Source: CAYLNK01 sp964384675
GTDB taxonomy: Bacteria; Acidobacteriota; Thermoanaerobaculia; UBA5066
Assembly (NCBI GenBank): GCA_964384675.1
Contig: CAYLNK010000065.1
Location: 1-23,270, forward strand
DNA length: 23,270 nucleotides
Direction of reading: 5' to 3'
This document shows, one piece after another, positions 16,275 through 23,270 of this stretch. Positions within the stretch are counted from its first letter, which is position 1. Every line of letters begins with the position of its first letter. Made by a program: the position numbers and the translations under genes. A model generated the notes under the pieces. The model was not told the DNA's origin, did no database searches, and saw only the letters and a program-made list of their open reading frames with translations.

Positions 16275-19200
16275 GTGACCGAGGCGGAGACGAGCGCGGC
16301 CCCGGCGTTCCGGATGCGAGGGCGCCCGTTCGGCCGCGACGCCGCGGGGCGGCGGATCGCGGCGGTCGACGGTTCGCTGATCCGCGCCACGATCGAGGTC
16401 CTGCTGGAGTCCGTCACCCGCACGACGGCGGCGGCGCTCCCCCCGGGGCTCCCGCCCCCCGAGCGCGACGCGCGGCTGGTGACCGCGCGCGAGGACGCCC
16501 TGGCGGCGCTGGTGACCCGCCTCAACGCCGCGATCGAGGACCCGCGCGACCACGTCACCGCGGAGAGCCTCCAGAAGGAGGGGAACGCCTACTCGCGCGA
16601 GCTGGAGCTCCTCGTCAACGTCCTGGGGCGCGAGATCACCGGCGACCCCCGCTTCTTCTTCGAGCGCGGGGTGCGGAGCGTCCCCGCCTCGATCCTGCAC
16701 CTGGCACGCCCCCTCTCGCTGCGGCGCGTCTACGACCTCCTCCCTCGCTTCACCGCCAAGGTGGTCGACACCGACATCCGCGTCCTCGAGACGACCCGGA
16801 GCTCGGCGACGATCGAGTGGCGCGCCGCCTCCCAGCTGGCCGACGTCCCGGAGGAGCTGCATCCGCTCTGGGTGAGGATGTCGTGCCAGGCGTTCCAGGG
16901 CGCCTACGCCGTCATCCCGTCGCTCCTCCACCCGGGGCTCCCCCGGGCCCGCGTGAAGGAGAGCCGCTGCCAGGTGGACGGCGCGGAGTGCTGCCGCTGG
17001 GAGCTGTCGTGGGAGAACCCCGAGCCGCGCGCCGTCTGGCCCTGGGGCGGCCTCGCGGCCACGCTCCTCGCGCTCGGCTACGTCGCCCTCTCGCTGCCGG
17101 GGCACCACGCCGTCGCCTTCGTCGCCCTCCTCCCGCTCGTGGGCGGTCTCGCGGCGGGGAAGCTCCGGAGCCTCGAGTACGAGCGGGAGCGGCAGGAGAC
17201 GGCGCTCCTGGAGCAGAGGGAGAAGGCGGACGAGCAGCAAGACCGGATCCAGGCCGCGAACCGCGAGCTGCAGCTCGCCAATGTCGACCTCTTGCGCTCG
17301 GTGGCCGAGCTCACCGCTCTGCGCGAGGTGTCGGCGGTGCTCAGCTCCACGCTGGACCTCGAGACGCTCGTCGGCGAGAGCCTGCGGGCGGTCACCCGCC
17401 ACCTCGGCTTCGACCGGGGGCTCGTCATGCTGGTGGACGAGGAGAGGCGGGTCCTCGCCGGCGGTCAGCTGGTCGGCGTGGCGCCGGCTCTGGCCGAGCA
17501 CGCCGCCGCCTGGGAGGTCCCGCTCGACGCCGAGGGCTCCGTCCTGGTGAGGATCCTCCGGGGGGCGGGCCCGGTGGCGGTCGCGGACTCCGCGGCTCTC
17601 GGCGGCGGGGCGACGCAGGCCGTCCTGACGGCTCTCGGCACGAGGTCGTTCCTCGGCACGCCGCTCGTGGCCAAGGGCCGGGCGGTCGGGATCCTCGTCG
17701 TCGACAACGGTACGAGCGGGCGCCCCATCCCCGAGGAGTCGGCCGACCTCCTCTTCACGGTCGGCAACGAGCTGGCCGTCGCCGTCGAGAACGCGCTCCT
17801 CTACCGGCAGATCGAGCTCCACCGGCGCACTCTCGAGGAGCGGGTCCGCGAGCGCACCGCCGAGCTGGACGGCGCCCGGCTCGACGCCGAGCAGGCCCGC
17901 GCCCTCGCCGAGGACGCCAGCCGCGCCAAGAGCGCGTTCCTCGCCAGCATGAGCCACGAGCTGCGGACCCCGCTCAACGCCATCATCGGCTACAGCGAGC
18001 TGCTCCACGACGACGCGGGAGAGCTCGGGCTCGCCCACCTCGGCACGGACCTCAAGAAGATCCACTCGGCCGGCCGACACCTCCTCGGCCTGATCAACGA
18101 CATCCTCGACCTCTCCAAGGTCGAGTCCGGGAAGATGGACCTCTTCGTTGAGCTCTTCGACGTGGAGCGAATGGTCGCGGACGTGGTCCAGACGATCCGT
18201 CCGCTGGTGACCAAGGGCGCGAACACGCTGGAGGTGGCCGTCACGCCGGGACTCGGTTCGATGCGGGCGGACGTGACGAAGGTGCGGCAGATCCTCTTCA
18301 ACCTCCTCGCCAACGCGAGCAAGTTCACCGATCGGGGCGTGGTGCGCCTGGAAGCCGAGCGGCTCGAGTCCACGCTGGTGTTCCGCGTCGTCGACAGCGG
18401 GATCGGGATGACGCCCGGGCAGATGGAGCGGATCTGGGACCCGTTCACCCAGGCGGAGTCGTCGACGGCGAAGAGGTTCGGCGGCACCGGTCTCGGGCTG
18501 ACGATCTGCCGCCGGTTCGCGACGCTGATGGGGGGCGAGATCGAGGTGGCGAGCGCCCCCGGCGCCGGCTCGACGTTCACCGTGAGGCTCCCGGTCGACG
18601 TGCCGCGTGCGCTGGCTCCGGCCCCGGCCGCCGATCCTCCCGGGCCGCACGGCGTCCCTCCGGGGCGGGGCGGCGTCCTCGTCATCGACGACGACCCGGC
18701 GGCGCGCGAGCTGATGGCGCGGCTCCTCTCCCGAGAGGGCTTCCGCGTGCGGACCGCCTCCGGCGCCGCGGAGGGCCTCGCGCTCGCCCGTACCGACCGC
18801 CCCGACGCGATCACCCTCGACGTGGTCATGCCGGGCGTGGACGGCTGGGCGACGCTCTCCGAGCTGAAGGCCGATCCGGCGCTCGCCGCGATCCCCGTCG
18901 TCGTCGTGAGCGTGGAGAACGACGTGGCGATCGGCTTCGCGCTCGGAGCGGTCGACCACGTGACGAAACCGGTCGACGCGGCGCGTCTCACCGCCATCCT
19001 CGAGCGGTACCGGCGCGCGGGAAGCGGCGGTGCGCCGCTCGTCCTCGTCATCGACGACGACGCCGCGACGCGGCAGGCGACCCGGCGCATCCTGGAACGG
19101 GAGGGGTGCCGGATCGAGGAGGCCGAGAACGGCCGCGTCGGCCTGGCGCGGCTCGCCGAGGCCCGACCCGACCTGATCCTCCTCGACCTCGCGATGCCGG

Positions 19201-19412
19201 AGATGGACGGGTTCGAGGTGGCGGAGGCGCTGCACCGCCACACCGAGTGGCGGACGATTCCCGTCGTCGTGGTCACGGCGCGGGACCTCACCGCCGAGGA
19301 TCGCGCCCGGCTGGGCGGGAGCTTCCGCGCCCTGGTGCAGAAGGGCGCCTACGCCCCGGAGCACCTGGTGCGGGAGATCCGCGGCCTCGTCGGCGTCGCG
19401 CCGGCGGCGTGA
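16275..19412 (+). CDS. hybrid sensor histidine kinase with cysteine-bearing input domain, GAF domain and two receiver domains
   Basis: A 1045-residue kinase. Residues ~100-245 form an input domain ending in RCQVDGAECCRWELSW (Cys232, Cys239, Cys240), reminiscent of V4R or related small-molecule-binding domains. Two hydrophobic helices at about 254-298 follow, then a coiled coil (~300-340), a GAF domain (~345-500), a second coiled coil, HisKA with SMSHELRTPLN (phospho-acceptor His561), and HATPase with NLLANASKF (Asn680), a DSGIGM G1 box and GGTGLGL. Two receiver domains end the protein: Asp849 (LDVVMPGVDG, with VTKP) and Asp971 (LDLAMPEMDG, with a QKG lysine). The input domain precedes the membrane helices and has no signal peptide, so it is probably cytoplasmic. 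GTG 16275 is fixed by the TAAAGT box. No DNA-binding output regulator lies in the window, so the signal likely leaves through another protein. The stop codon lies in a palindrome shared with glnS. Confidence 0.9.
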   Translation: MTEAETSAAPAFRMRGRPFGRDAAGRRIAAVDGSLIRATIEVLLESVTRTTAAALPPGLPPPERDARLVTAREDALAALVTRLNAAIEDPRDHVTAESLQKEGNAYSRELELLVNVLGREITGDPRFFFERGVRSVPASILHLARPLSLRRVYDLLPRFTAKVVDTDIRVLETTRSSATIEWRAASQLADVPEELHPLWVRMSCQAFQGAYAVIPSLLHPGLPRARVKESRCQVDGAECCRWELSWENPEPRAVWPWGGLAATLLALGYVALSLPGHHAVAFVALLPLVGGLAAGKLRSLEYERERQETALLEQREKADEQQDRIQAANRELQLANVDLLRSVAELTALREVSAVLSSTLDLETLVGESLRAVTRHLGFDRGLVMLVDEERRVLAGGQLVGVAPALAEHAAAWEVPLDAEGSVLVRILRGAGPVAVADSAALGGGATQAVLTALGTRSFLGTPLVAKGRAVGILVVDNGTSGRPIPEESADLLFTVGNELAVAVENALLYRQIELHRRTLEERVRERTAELDGARLDAEQARALAEDASRAKSAFLASMSHELRTPLNAIIGYSELLHDDAGELGLAHLGTDLKKIHSAGRHLLGLINDILDLSKVESGKMDLFVELFDVERMVADVVQTIRPLVTKGANTLEVAVTPGLGSMRADVTKVRQILFNLLANASKFTDRGVVRLEAERLESTLVFRVVDSGIGMTPGQMERIWDPFTQAESSTAKRFGGTGLGLTICRRFATLMGGEIEVASAPGAGSTFTVRLPVDVPRALAPAPAADPPGPHGVPPGRGGVLVIDDDPAARELMARLLSREGFRVRTASGAAEGLALARTDRPDAITLDVVMPGVDGWATLSELKADPALAAIPVVVVSVENDVAIGFALGAVDHVTKPVDAARLTAILERYRRAGSGGAPLVLVIDDDAATRQATRRILEREGCRIEEAENGRVGLARLAEARPDLILLDLAMPEMDGFEVAEALHRHTEWRTIPVVVVTARDLTAEDRARLGGSFRALVQKGAYAPEHLVREIRGLVGVAPAA

Positions 19413-19419
19413 TCGATCA
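19410..19419. other. palindrome holding both stop codons of a convergent gene pair
   Basis: TGATCGATCA contains the kinase stop TGA (19410-19412) and, on the other strand, the glnS stop TGA (19419-19417). Only four bases separate the genes, so there is no room for a separate terminator. Confidence 0.6.
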
Positions 19420-21150
19420 GGCGGGCTGGCGCGCCTCCAGCTTCGCCCAGGTGTCCTTCAGCGTGATGGTCCGGTTCAGCACCGGCCGCTCCGGCGTGGA
19501 GTCGGGGTCGACGCAGAAGTAGCCGAGCCGCTCGAGCTGGCAGGACCAGCCGGCGGGCTGTCCCGCGAGCGATGGCTCCAGCTTCGCGTGGGCGATCGTC
19601 TCCAGCGAGGCCGGATTGATCTTCTCGAGGAACGCCTCCTCGGCGCCCGGGTTCTCCACGGTGAAGAGCCGGTCGTAGAGGCGCACCTCGGCGTCGACGG
19701 CGTGCGCCGCCGACACCCAGTGGATCGTCCCCTGCACCCGCCGCCCGTCGGGCGCGTTGCCGCCGCGGCTGGCCGGGTCGTGCGTGCAACGCAGCTCGAC
19801 CACGTTCCCCTCGGCGTCCTTCACCACCTCGCGGCAGGTGACGAGATAGGCGTAGCGGAGCCGCACCTCGCGTCCGGGCGCCAGGCGGAAGAACTTCTTC
19901 GGCGGGTCCTCGCGGAAGTCGTCCGCCTCGATGTACAGCTCCCGCGTGAACGGCACCTTCCGCGTGCCGGCCGAGGCGTCCTCCGGGTTGTTGATCGCGT
20001 CGAACTGCTCGACCTCGCCCTCCGCGTACGTCTCGATGACGACCTTCAGCGGCTTGAGGACGCCGAAGGCCCGAGGCGCCCGGGCGTTGAGGTCCTCGCG
20101 CACCGCGTGCTCGAGGAGCGAGACGTCGACGAAGCTGTCCCGCTTGGCCACGCCGATCCGGTCGCAGAACGCGCGGAGCGCCTCCGGCGTCACGCCGCGC
20201 CGGCGCACGCCGGAGAGCGTCGGCATCCGGGGGTCGTCCCAGCCCCTCACGATGCCGTCGTTCACCAGCTGCAGGAGCCGGCGCTTGCTGAGCACGGTGT
20301 ACGTGATGTTGAGCCGCGCGAACTCGATCTGCTGCGGGCGGTTCGGGGTGTCCAGCGAGACGAGGAGCCAGTCGTAGAGCGGACGGTGGTCCTCGAACTC
20401 CAGCGTGCAGATCGAATGGGTCACCGCCTCGAGCTCGTCCGAGAGCGGGTGGGCGTAGTCGTACATCGGGTAGACGCACCAGGCGTCGCCCGTGCGCGGG
20501 TGGGTGTGGCGGCGGATCCGGTAGAGCGCCGGGTCCCTCATGTTGATGTTCGGCGACGCCATGTCGATCCGGGCCCGCAGGATGTGGGCGCCGTCCGGGA
20601 ACTCGCCGGCGCGCATCCGCCGGAAGAGGTCCAGGCTCTCCTCCGGCGTGCGGTCGCGGAACGGGCTGTTCGTCCCGGGCGCGGTGAGGGTGCCGCGGCG
20701 GGCCCGGATCTCCTCGGCGGACTGGCTGTCGACGTACGCCTTCCCGCGCCGGATCAGCTCCTCGGCCCTCTGGTAGAGCGTCTCGAAGTAATCGGAGGCG
20801 TAGTACTCGTGCTCCCCCCAGTCGAAGCCGAGCCAGCGCACGTCGCGATGGATCGCCTCGATGTACTCCATCTCCTCCTTGGCCGGATTCGTGTCGTCCA
20901 TCCGGAGGTGGCAGCGCCCCGCGAAGTCGCGGGCGATGCCGAAGTTGAGGCAGATCGACTTGGCGTGCCCCAGGTGGAGGTAGCCGTTCGGCTCGGGCGG
21001 GAAGCGGGTGACGACGCGGCCGTCGTGCGCGCCGCGGACCCTGTCGGCGGCGACGATCTCGCGGATGAAGTCGGGGGCGGTGGGGGTCCCGGCGAGCGTG
21101 AGCTTCTTCGGGTCGGCGTCAGGGGCCGGCGGCGCGATGGTCTCGGTCAT
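19417..21150 (-). CDS. glnS: glutaminyl-tRNA synthetase
   Basis: A 577-residue class I synthetase that charges tRNA-Gln directly with glutamine. Class I signature RFPPEPNGYLHLGHAKS is followed by MDDTNP and WLGFDWG. TVLSKRRL is the KMSKS loop in the GlnRS form, and GWDDPRMPTLSGVRRRG follows as in GlnRS rather than GluRS. The C-terminal two beta-barrels that read the anticodon are present (VPFTRELYIEADDF, RLRYAYLVTCREVVKD, RTITLKDTW). Length is close to the E. coli enzyme (554) plus a short N-terminal extension. ATG 21150 is favoured; a GTG at 21189 would add 13 residues and has a TAACAT box 10 bases upstream, so it cannot be excluded. The gene follows the selenoprotein candidate on the same strand with 13 to 52 bases between, depending on the start. 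Confidence 0.95.
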   Translation of the reverse strand: MTETIAPPAPDADPKKLTLAGTPTAPDFIREIVAADRVRGAHDGRVVTRFPPEPNGYLHLGHAKSICLNFGIARDFAGRCHLRMDDTNPAKEEMEYIEAIHRDVRWLGFDWGEHEYYASDYFETLYQRAEELIRRGKAYVDSQSAEEIRARRGTLTAPGTNSPFRDRTPEESLDLFRRMRAGEFPDGAHILRARIDMASPNINMRDPALYRIRRHTHPRTGDAWCVYPMYDYAHPLSDELEAVTHSICTLEFEDHRPLYDWLLVSLDTPNRPQQIEFARLNITYTVLSKRRLLQLVNDGIVRGWDDPRMPTLSGVRRRGVTPEALRAFCDRIGVAKRDSFVDVSLLEHAVREDLNARAPRAFGVLKPLKVVIETYAEGEVEQFDAINNPEDASAGTRKVPFTRELYIEADDFREDPPKKFFRLAPGREVRLRYAYLVTCREVVKDAEGNVVELRCTHDPASRGGNAPDGRRVQGTIHWVSAAHAVDAEVRLYDRLFTVENPGAEEAFLEKINPASLETIAHAKLEPSLAGQPAGWSCQLERLGYFCVDPDSTPERPVLNRTITLKDTWAKLEARQPA

Positions 21151-21202
21151 GGCGGTGTCTTGCTCCAGGGCGGCCCGACGGCGGGCCACGGAGCCCCGGA
21201 TG

Positions 21203-23140
21203 TTACCTGCGCGCCGGGAGGAGCGGCGCGAGCGCCGACTCGACGTCGCCGTGCAGGGTCGGCGGCGCGCCGAAGAACGTCGCCTTCGCGCGGCCCTCGC
21301 CGTCGAACAGGAGGAGCGTCGGCACGGCGCTGACGTCGCCGAGCGCGCGCACCAGCTCCGGCGTCCCGATCGTCAGCGGGAACGGCAGGTCGAGCTTCGC
21401 CGCGGCCTTCCGCACCTCGGCCTCCGCCGACTCGACCGCCACGCCGACCACCGCGAGCCGGTCGCCGTGCTTCCTCTTCAGCTCGGCCAGCCAGGCGAGC
21501 GTGCCCCGGCACGGGGGGCACCAGGTGGCCCACAGCTCGACCAGGACCGGTCGCCCGGCCAGGGAGGCCCGGGTCACGGTCTTGCCGTCCAGATCGGTGA
21601 AGGAGAGATCCGGCAACGTCACCGGTGCGTCGGCCCGGCCCGGCGCCGGCACGCGCCGCGCGGCCTCCTTCCTCCCGGCGAGGAGCAGCTCGATCATCCG
21701 CGTCAGGTCCGCCCGGAATCGGTCGTGGCTCGCCGCGCTCTTGAGCGGGGCGTAGCGCCCCACGTCGGGCCCCTCACCCTTGCCGAAGAAGCCGAAGTCC
21801 TTGGGCGTCGCGACGAGGACGTCGCCGACGAAGATCGCCGGATAGCGGGTCACGCCGTGCTTCTTCGCGAGCGCCGAATCGCCGTAGTTCTCGGAGACGA
21901 AGCGGGCCTTTCCCCCGAACCCCTGGACGACGCTTCGAGCCAGCAAACTTGCTGGATCCGACAGGTTTCACGTGTACGGCCAGCGCACCAGCGTCACCGT
22001 CACCGCCGCGGCGACGGAGGAGCCGACGGCGTCCCCAGGGGGCACGTGGGGCGGAGCGCCCCCGAGCACTGCCGCAGGCGGCTTCGGACGCGGGGCCCTG
22101 GCCGGCTCGAAGGCGGCGAGGTAGCGCGGGAGGACGTCGGAGACGAGGGCGACGGCGTTCGGCGTCGGCGTGCCGGGGCTGGTGGCCAGTTCCGATTCCA
22201 CCATCTCCACGAAGAGCCGGCCGAGGCTGTGGTCGATCGTCCCGGAAGCCATCCGCTTCTCGAGGGCGGCCAGCGCCGCCTTCACCCCGTCGACGCTCGG
22301 AGGCGCCGTAGGCTCCTTCGGTGCCGAGGCGCGCACCGGCGCGAACCGCTGCGACGCCTGAAGGAGCCGGAGGAGCGCCCCGTACCGGAGGCCCGCGGCG
22401 TCCAGCTCGCGCGCCTCCTTCAGGAGCGAGTTCGCCAGGATGAACTCCTGGTGGCGCTCGATGGACGCCGGCGGGCGGTACGCCGCGAGGATCTCGCCCT
22501 CGAGCGCGTCCAGCTCGGGGCCGAGCGCCCGCATCGGAGGGGGCGCGAGGTCCGACGGCACCGACAGGCTCCGGCAGAGGGCTGCGAAGTCCCGCTGGGC
22601 CCGTGCCGAGCCGATGTAGTACAGCCCCACCTCGGGCTGCGTGTTCCGACCGTACTCGAGGCTCGCCTCGTAGTACCCCCGCACCTGCGGCAGGGCGGCC
22701 TCGCCGAGCGCGCGGACCGCGGCCGGCCGGACACCGTCGAGCGCGGTCGCGGAGAGCGGTGCGAGGTCGGCCTTCAGGTCCTGGCCCATCCGCTCCCACT
22801 CCGCCTCGAACACCGCCGCGCTCTTCCGGTCCTCGGCTCCGTGCTCCTCGATGAAGGTGAACGCACAGAGGCCGGCGCGCACCGCGGCCAGCCGCTGCAG
22901 CGCCAGGAGCCTGCGGCCGTCGCGAAGCGCCTCCTCGGCGCGCAGGAGGATCGGTGCCGACGCATCCCTCGTCTGCGTCCACATCTCGTCGGTCGCCGGA
23001 CTGGACTTCACCAGCGTCGACCAGCGGGCGAGCTCCTTCGCGAGCGGGTCCTCCGGCGCGCCCGGCTCGACGGCGCGGGCGCCTCCAGCAGCCAGGAGGC
23101 CGGCCACGGCGAGGAGCGCGGGAACCCGGAGCGAACGCAT
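21203..23140 (-). CDS. predicted selenoprotein: exported helical domain fused to Sec-thioredoxin and TlpA-type domains (TGA 21970-21968 read as Sec391)
   Basis: Two minus-strand frames are in the same register, split only by TGA at 21970-21968. Read through, they give 645 residues: signal peptide (1-23), helical region of unknown family (~25-345), Pro/Ala-rich linker (~345-375), a first thioredoxin fold and a second, TlpA-like fold. The first fold needs residues from both sides of the TGA: strand VTVTLVRW, then PYT-Sec-NLS, helix DPASLLARSVVQGF, strand KARFVSEN, helix, and RYPAIFV with cis-Pro434. Sec391 to Pro434 is 43 residues; Cys32 to Pro76 in E. coli thioredoxin is 44. The second fold has WATWCPPC (Cys541, Cys544). 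GGAGGAG precedes ATG 23140. Conventional calling would give a separate TTG start at 21946, but that piece would lack a signal peptide and half a thioredoxin fold. The alternatives are a nonsense mutation or sequencing error. Likely role: periplasmic thiol/selenol redox chemistry, with CPPC possibly reducing the Sec. Confidence 0.75.
21940..21955 (-). promoter_or_regulatory. bSECIS-like hairpin directing UGA recoding
   Basis: CCAGCA and UGCUGG form a perfect 6-bp stem with loop AGUU. Twelve bases lie between the UGA and the stem, and 18 between the UGA and the loop. Bacterial SECIS elements have this placement and a G-U in the apical loop (E. coli fdhF has loop AGGUCU at nearly the same distance). 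After one mismatch, two outer pairs (A21957-U21938, G21958-C21937) extend the stem. The hairpin is encoded by CCA, GCA, AGT and TTG, which are unusual in this G/C-ending gene. Confidence 0.7.
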
Positions 23141-23270
23141 CGGTTCTCCTCCGATACGGGCGCGCGACCGGGAAGTTTCGGCCCTCACGAGGCCCCGCCC
23201 GCGCGGGGCCGCACCCCCGCGACCCGCGCCGCGCCCTTCACCGGCGCACCGAAATGCGGCGCCATCCGGT
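23141..23270 (-). other. upstream region of the selenoprotein gene; possible 3' end of a preceding gene
   Basis: The ribosome binding site GGAGGAG (23152-23146) lies here. GGCCCCGC (23191-23198) and GCGGGGCC (23203-23210) form an 8-bp hairpin with loop CCGC, without a U-tract. A minus-strand frame entering from the right edge ends at a TGA at 23187-23185 (last residues RPRAGGAS); it could be the end of a preceding gene or chance in GC-rich DNA. No promoter is clear. Confidence 0.3.

Noticed and set aside
16220..16558. N-terminal extension of the GuaB-family frame to 16558
   Set aside because: It is antisense to the start of the kinase and has no similarity to the family; MEPLFLGKTFDDFLF is the normal beginning.
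14763..19364. Very long open frame (over 1500 codons) on the minus strand antisense to the kinase and partly in another frame of the GuaB-family gene
   Set aside because: Low-complexity Arg/Ala/Gly/Pro composition typical of GC-rich shadow frames; it overlaps well-supported genes and matches no family.
21203..21946. A stand-alone TlpA-like gene starting at TTG 21946
   Set aside because: It would start inside helix 1 of a thioredoxin fold, lack a signal peptide and have no ribosome binding site. The TTG falls in the SECIS-like hairpin. The joined reading explains all of this better.

Overview
The window is GC-rich bacterial chromosome (third codon positions almost always G or C), densely packed, with very short gaps between convergent genes. 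Glutaminyl-tRNA synthetase, a CBS-containing GuaB-family protein, a DUF3516 helicase, secreted DUF4331 and DUF4198 proteins and a large hybrid histidine kinase are compatible with Acidobacteriota (for example the Thermoanaerobaculia side) or a similar high-GC environmental phylum. That placement is an inference; there is no rRNA gene here. I see no tRNA, CRISPR array, insertion sequence or prophage.

Left part (1-7706), a lipid or secondary-metabolite-like neighbourhood. An NRPS-like adenylation plus carrier protein (minus, running off the left edge) lies downstream of a phytoene-dehydrogenase-like flavoenzyme. Divergent from them is a two-gene operon of a membrane-anchored SGNH hydrolase and a fatty acyl-AMP ligase. 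It converges on a multi-pass DUF3556 membrane protein.

Middle (7707-12171). Two secreted proteins (DUF4331, then a short unrecognised exported protein) form a probable operon closed by a textbook intrinsic terminator. A sulfotransferase-like gene follows, then a convergent exported DUF4198 protein.

Right-middle (12172-21205). A minus-strand pair, a GuaB-family enzyme with GMP-reductase-like C-terminal features and a Ski2-like DUF3516 helicase, overlaps by 11 bases. Divergent from it is a 1045-residue hybrid sensor kinase with two receiver domains, converging on glnS.

Right end (21203-23140), the most interesting locus. What conventional gene calling would split into a helical exported protein and a TlpA-like thioredoxin is better read as one 645-residue selenoprotein. 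The two frames are identical and are separated only by a TGA at 21970-21968. That TGA falls in the active-site position of a thioredoxin fold (Sec-Asn-Leu-Ser), 43 residues before the cis-proline. It is followed after 12 bases by a hairpin with a GU-containing loop, as bacterial SECIS elements are, and the hairpin is built from codons that are otherwise rare here. Predicted architecture: signal peptide, helical domain, proline-rich linker, Sec-thioredoxin domain, CPPC TlpA domain.

A second recurrent signal: three genes (DUF3556, sulfotransferase-like, histidine kinase) have a TANNNT box exactly six bases before the start codon, which suggests leaderless transcription.
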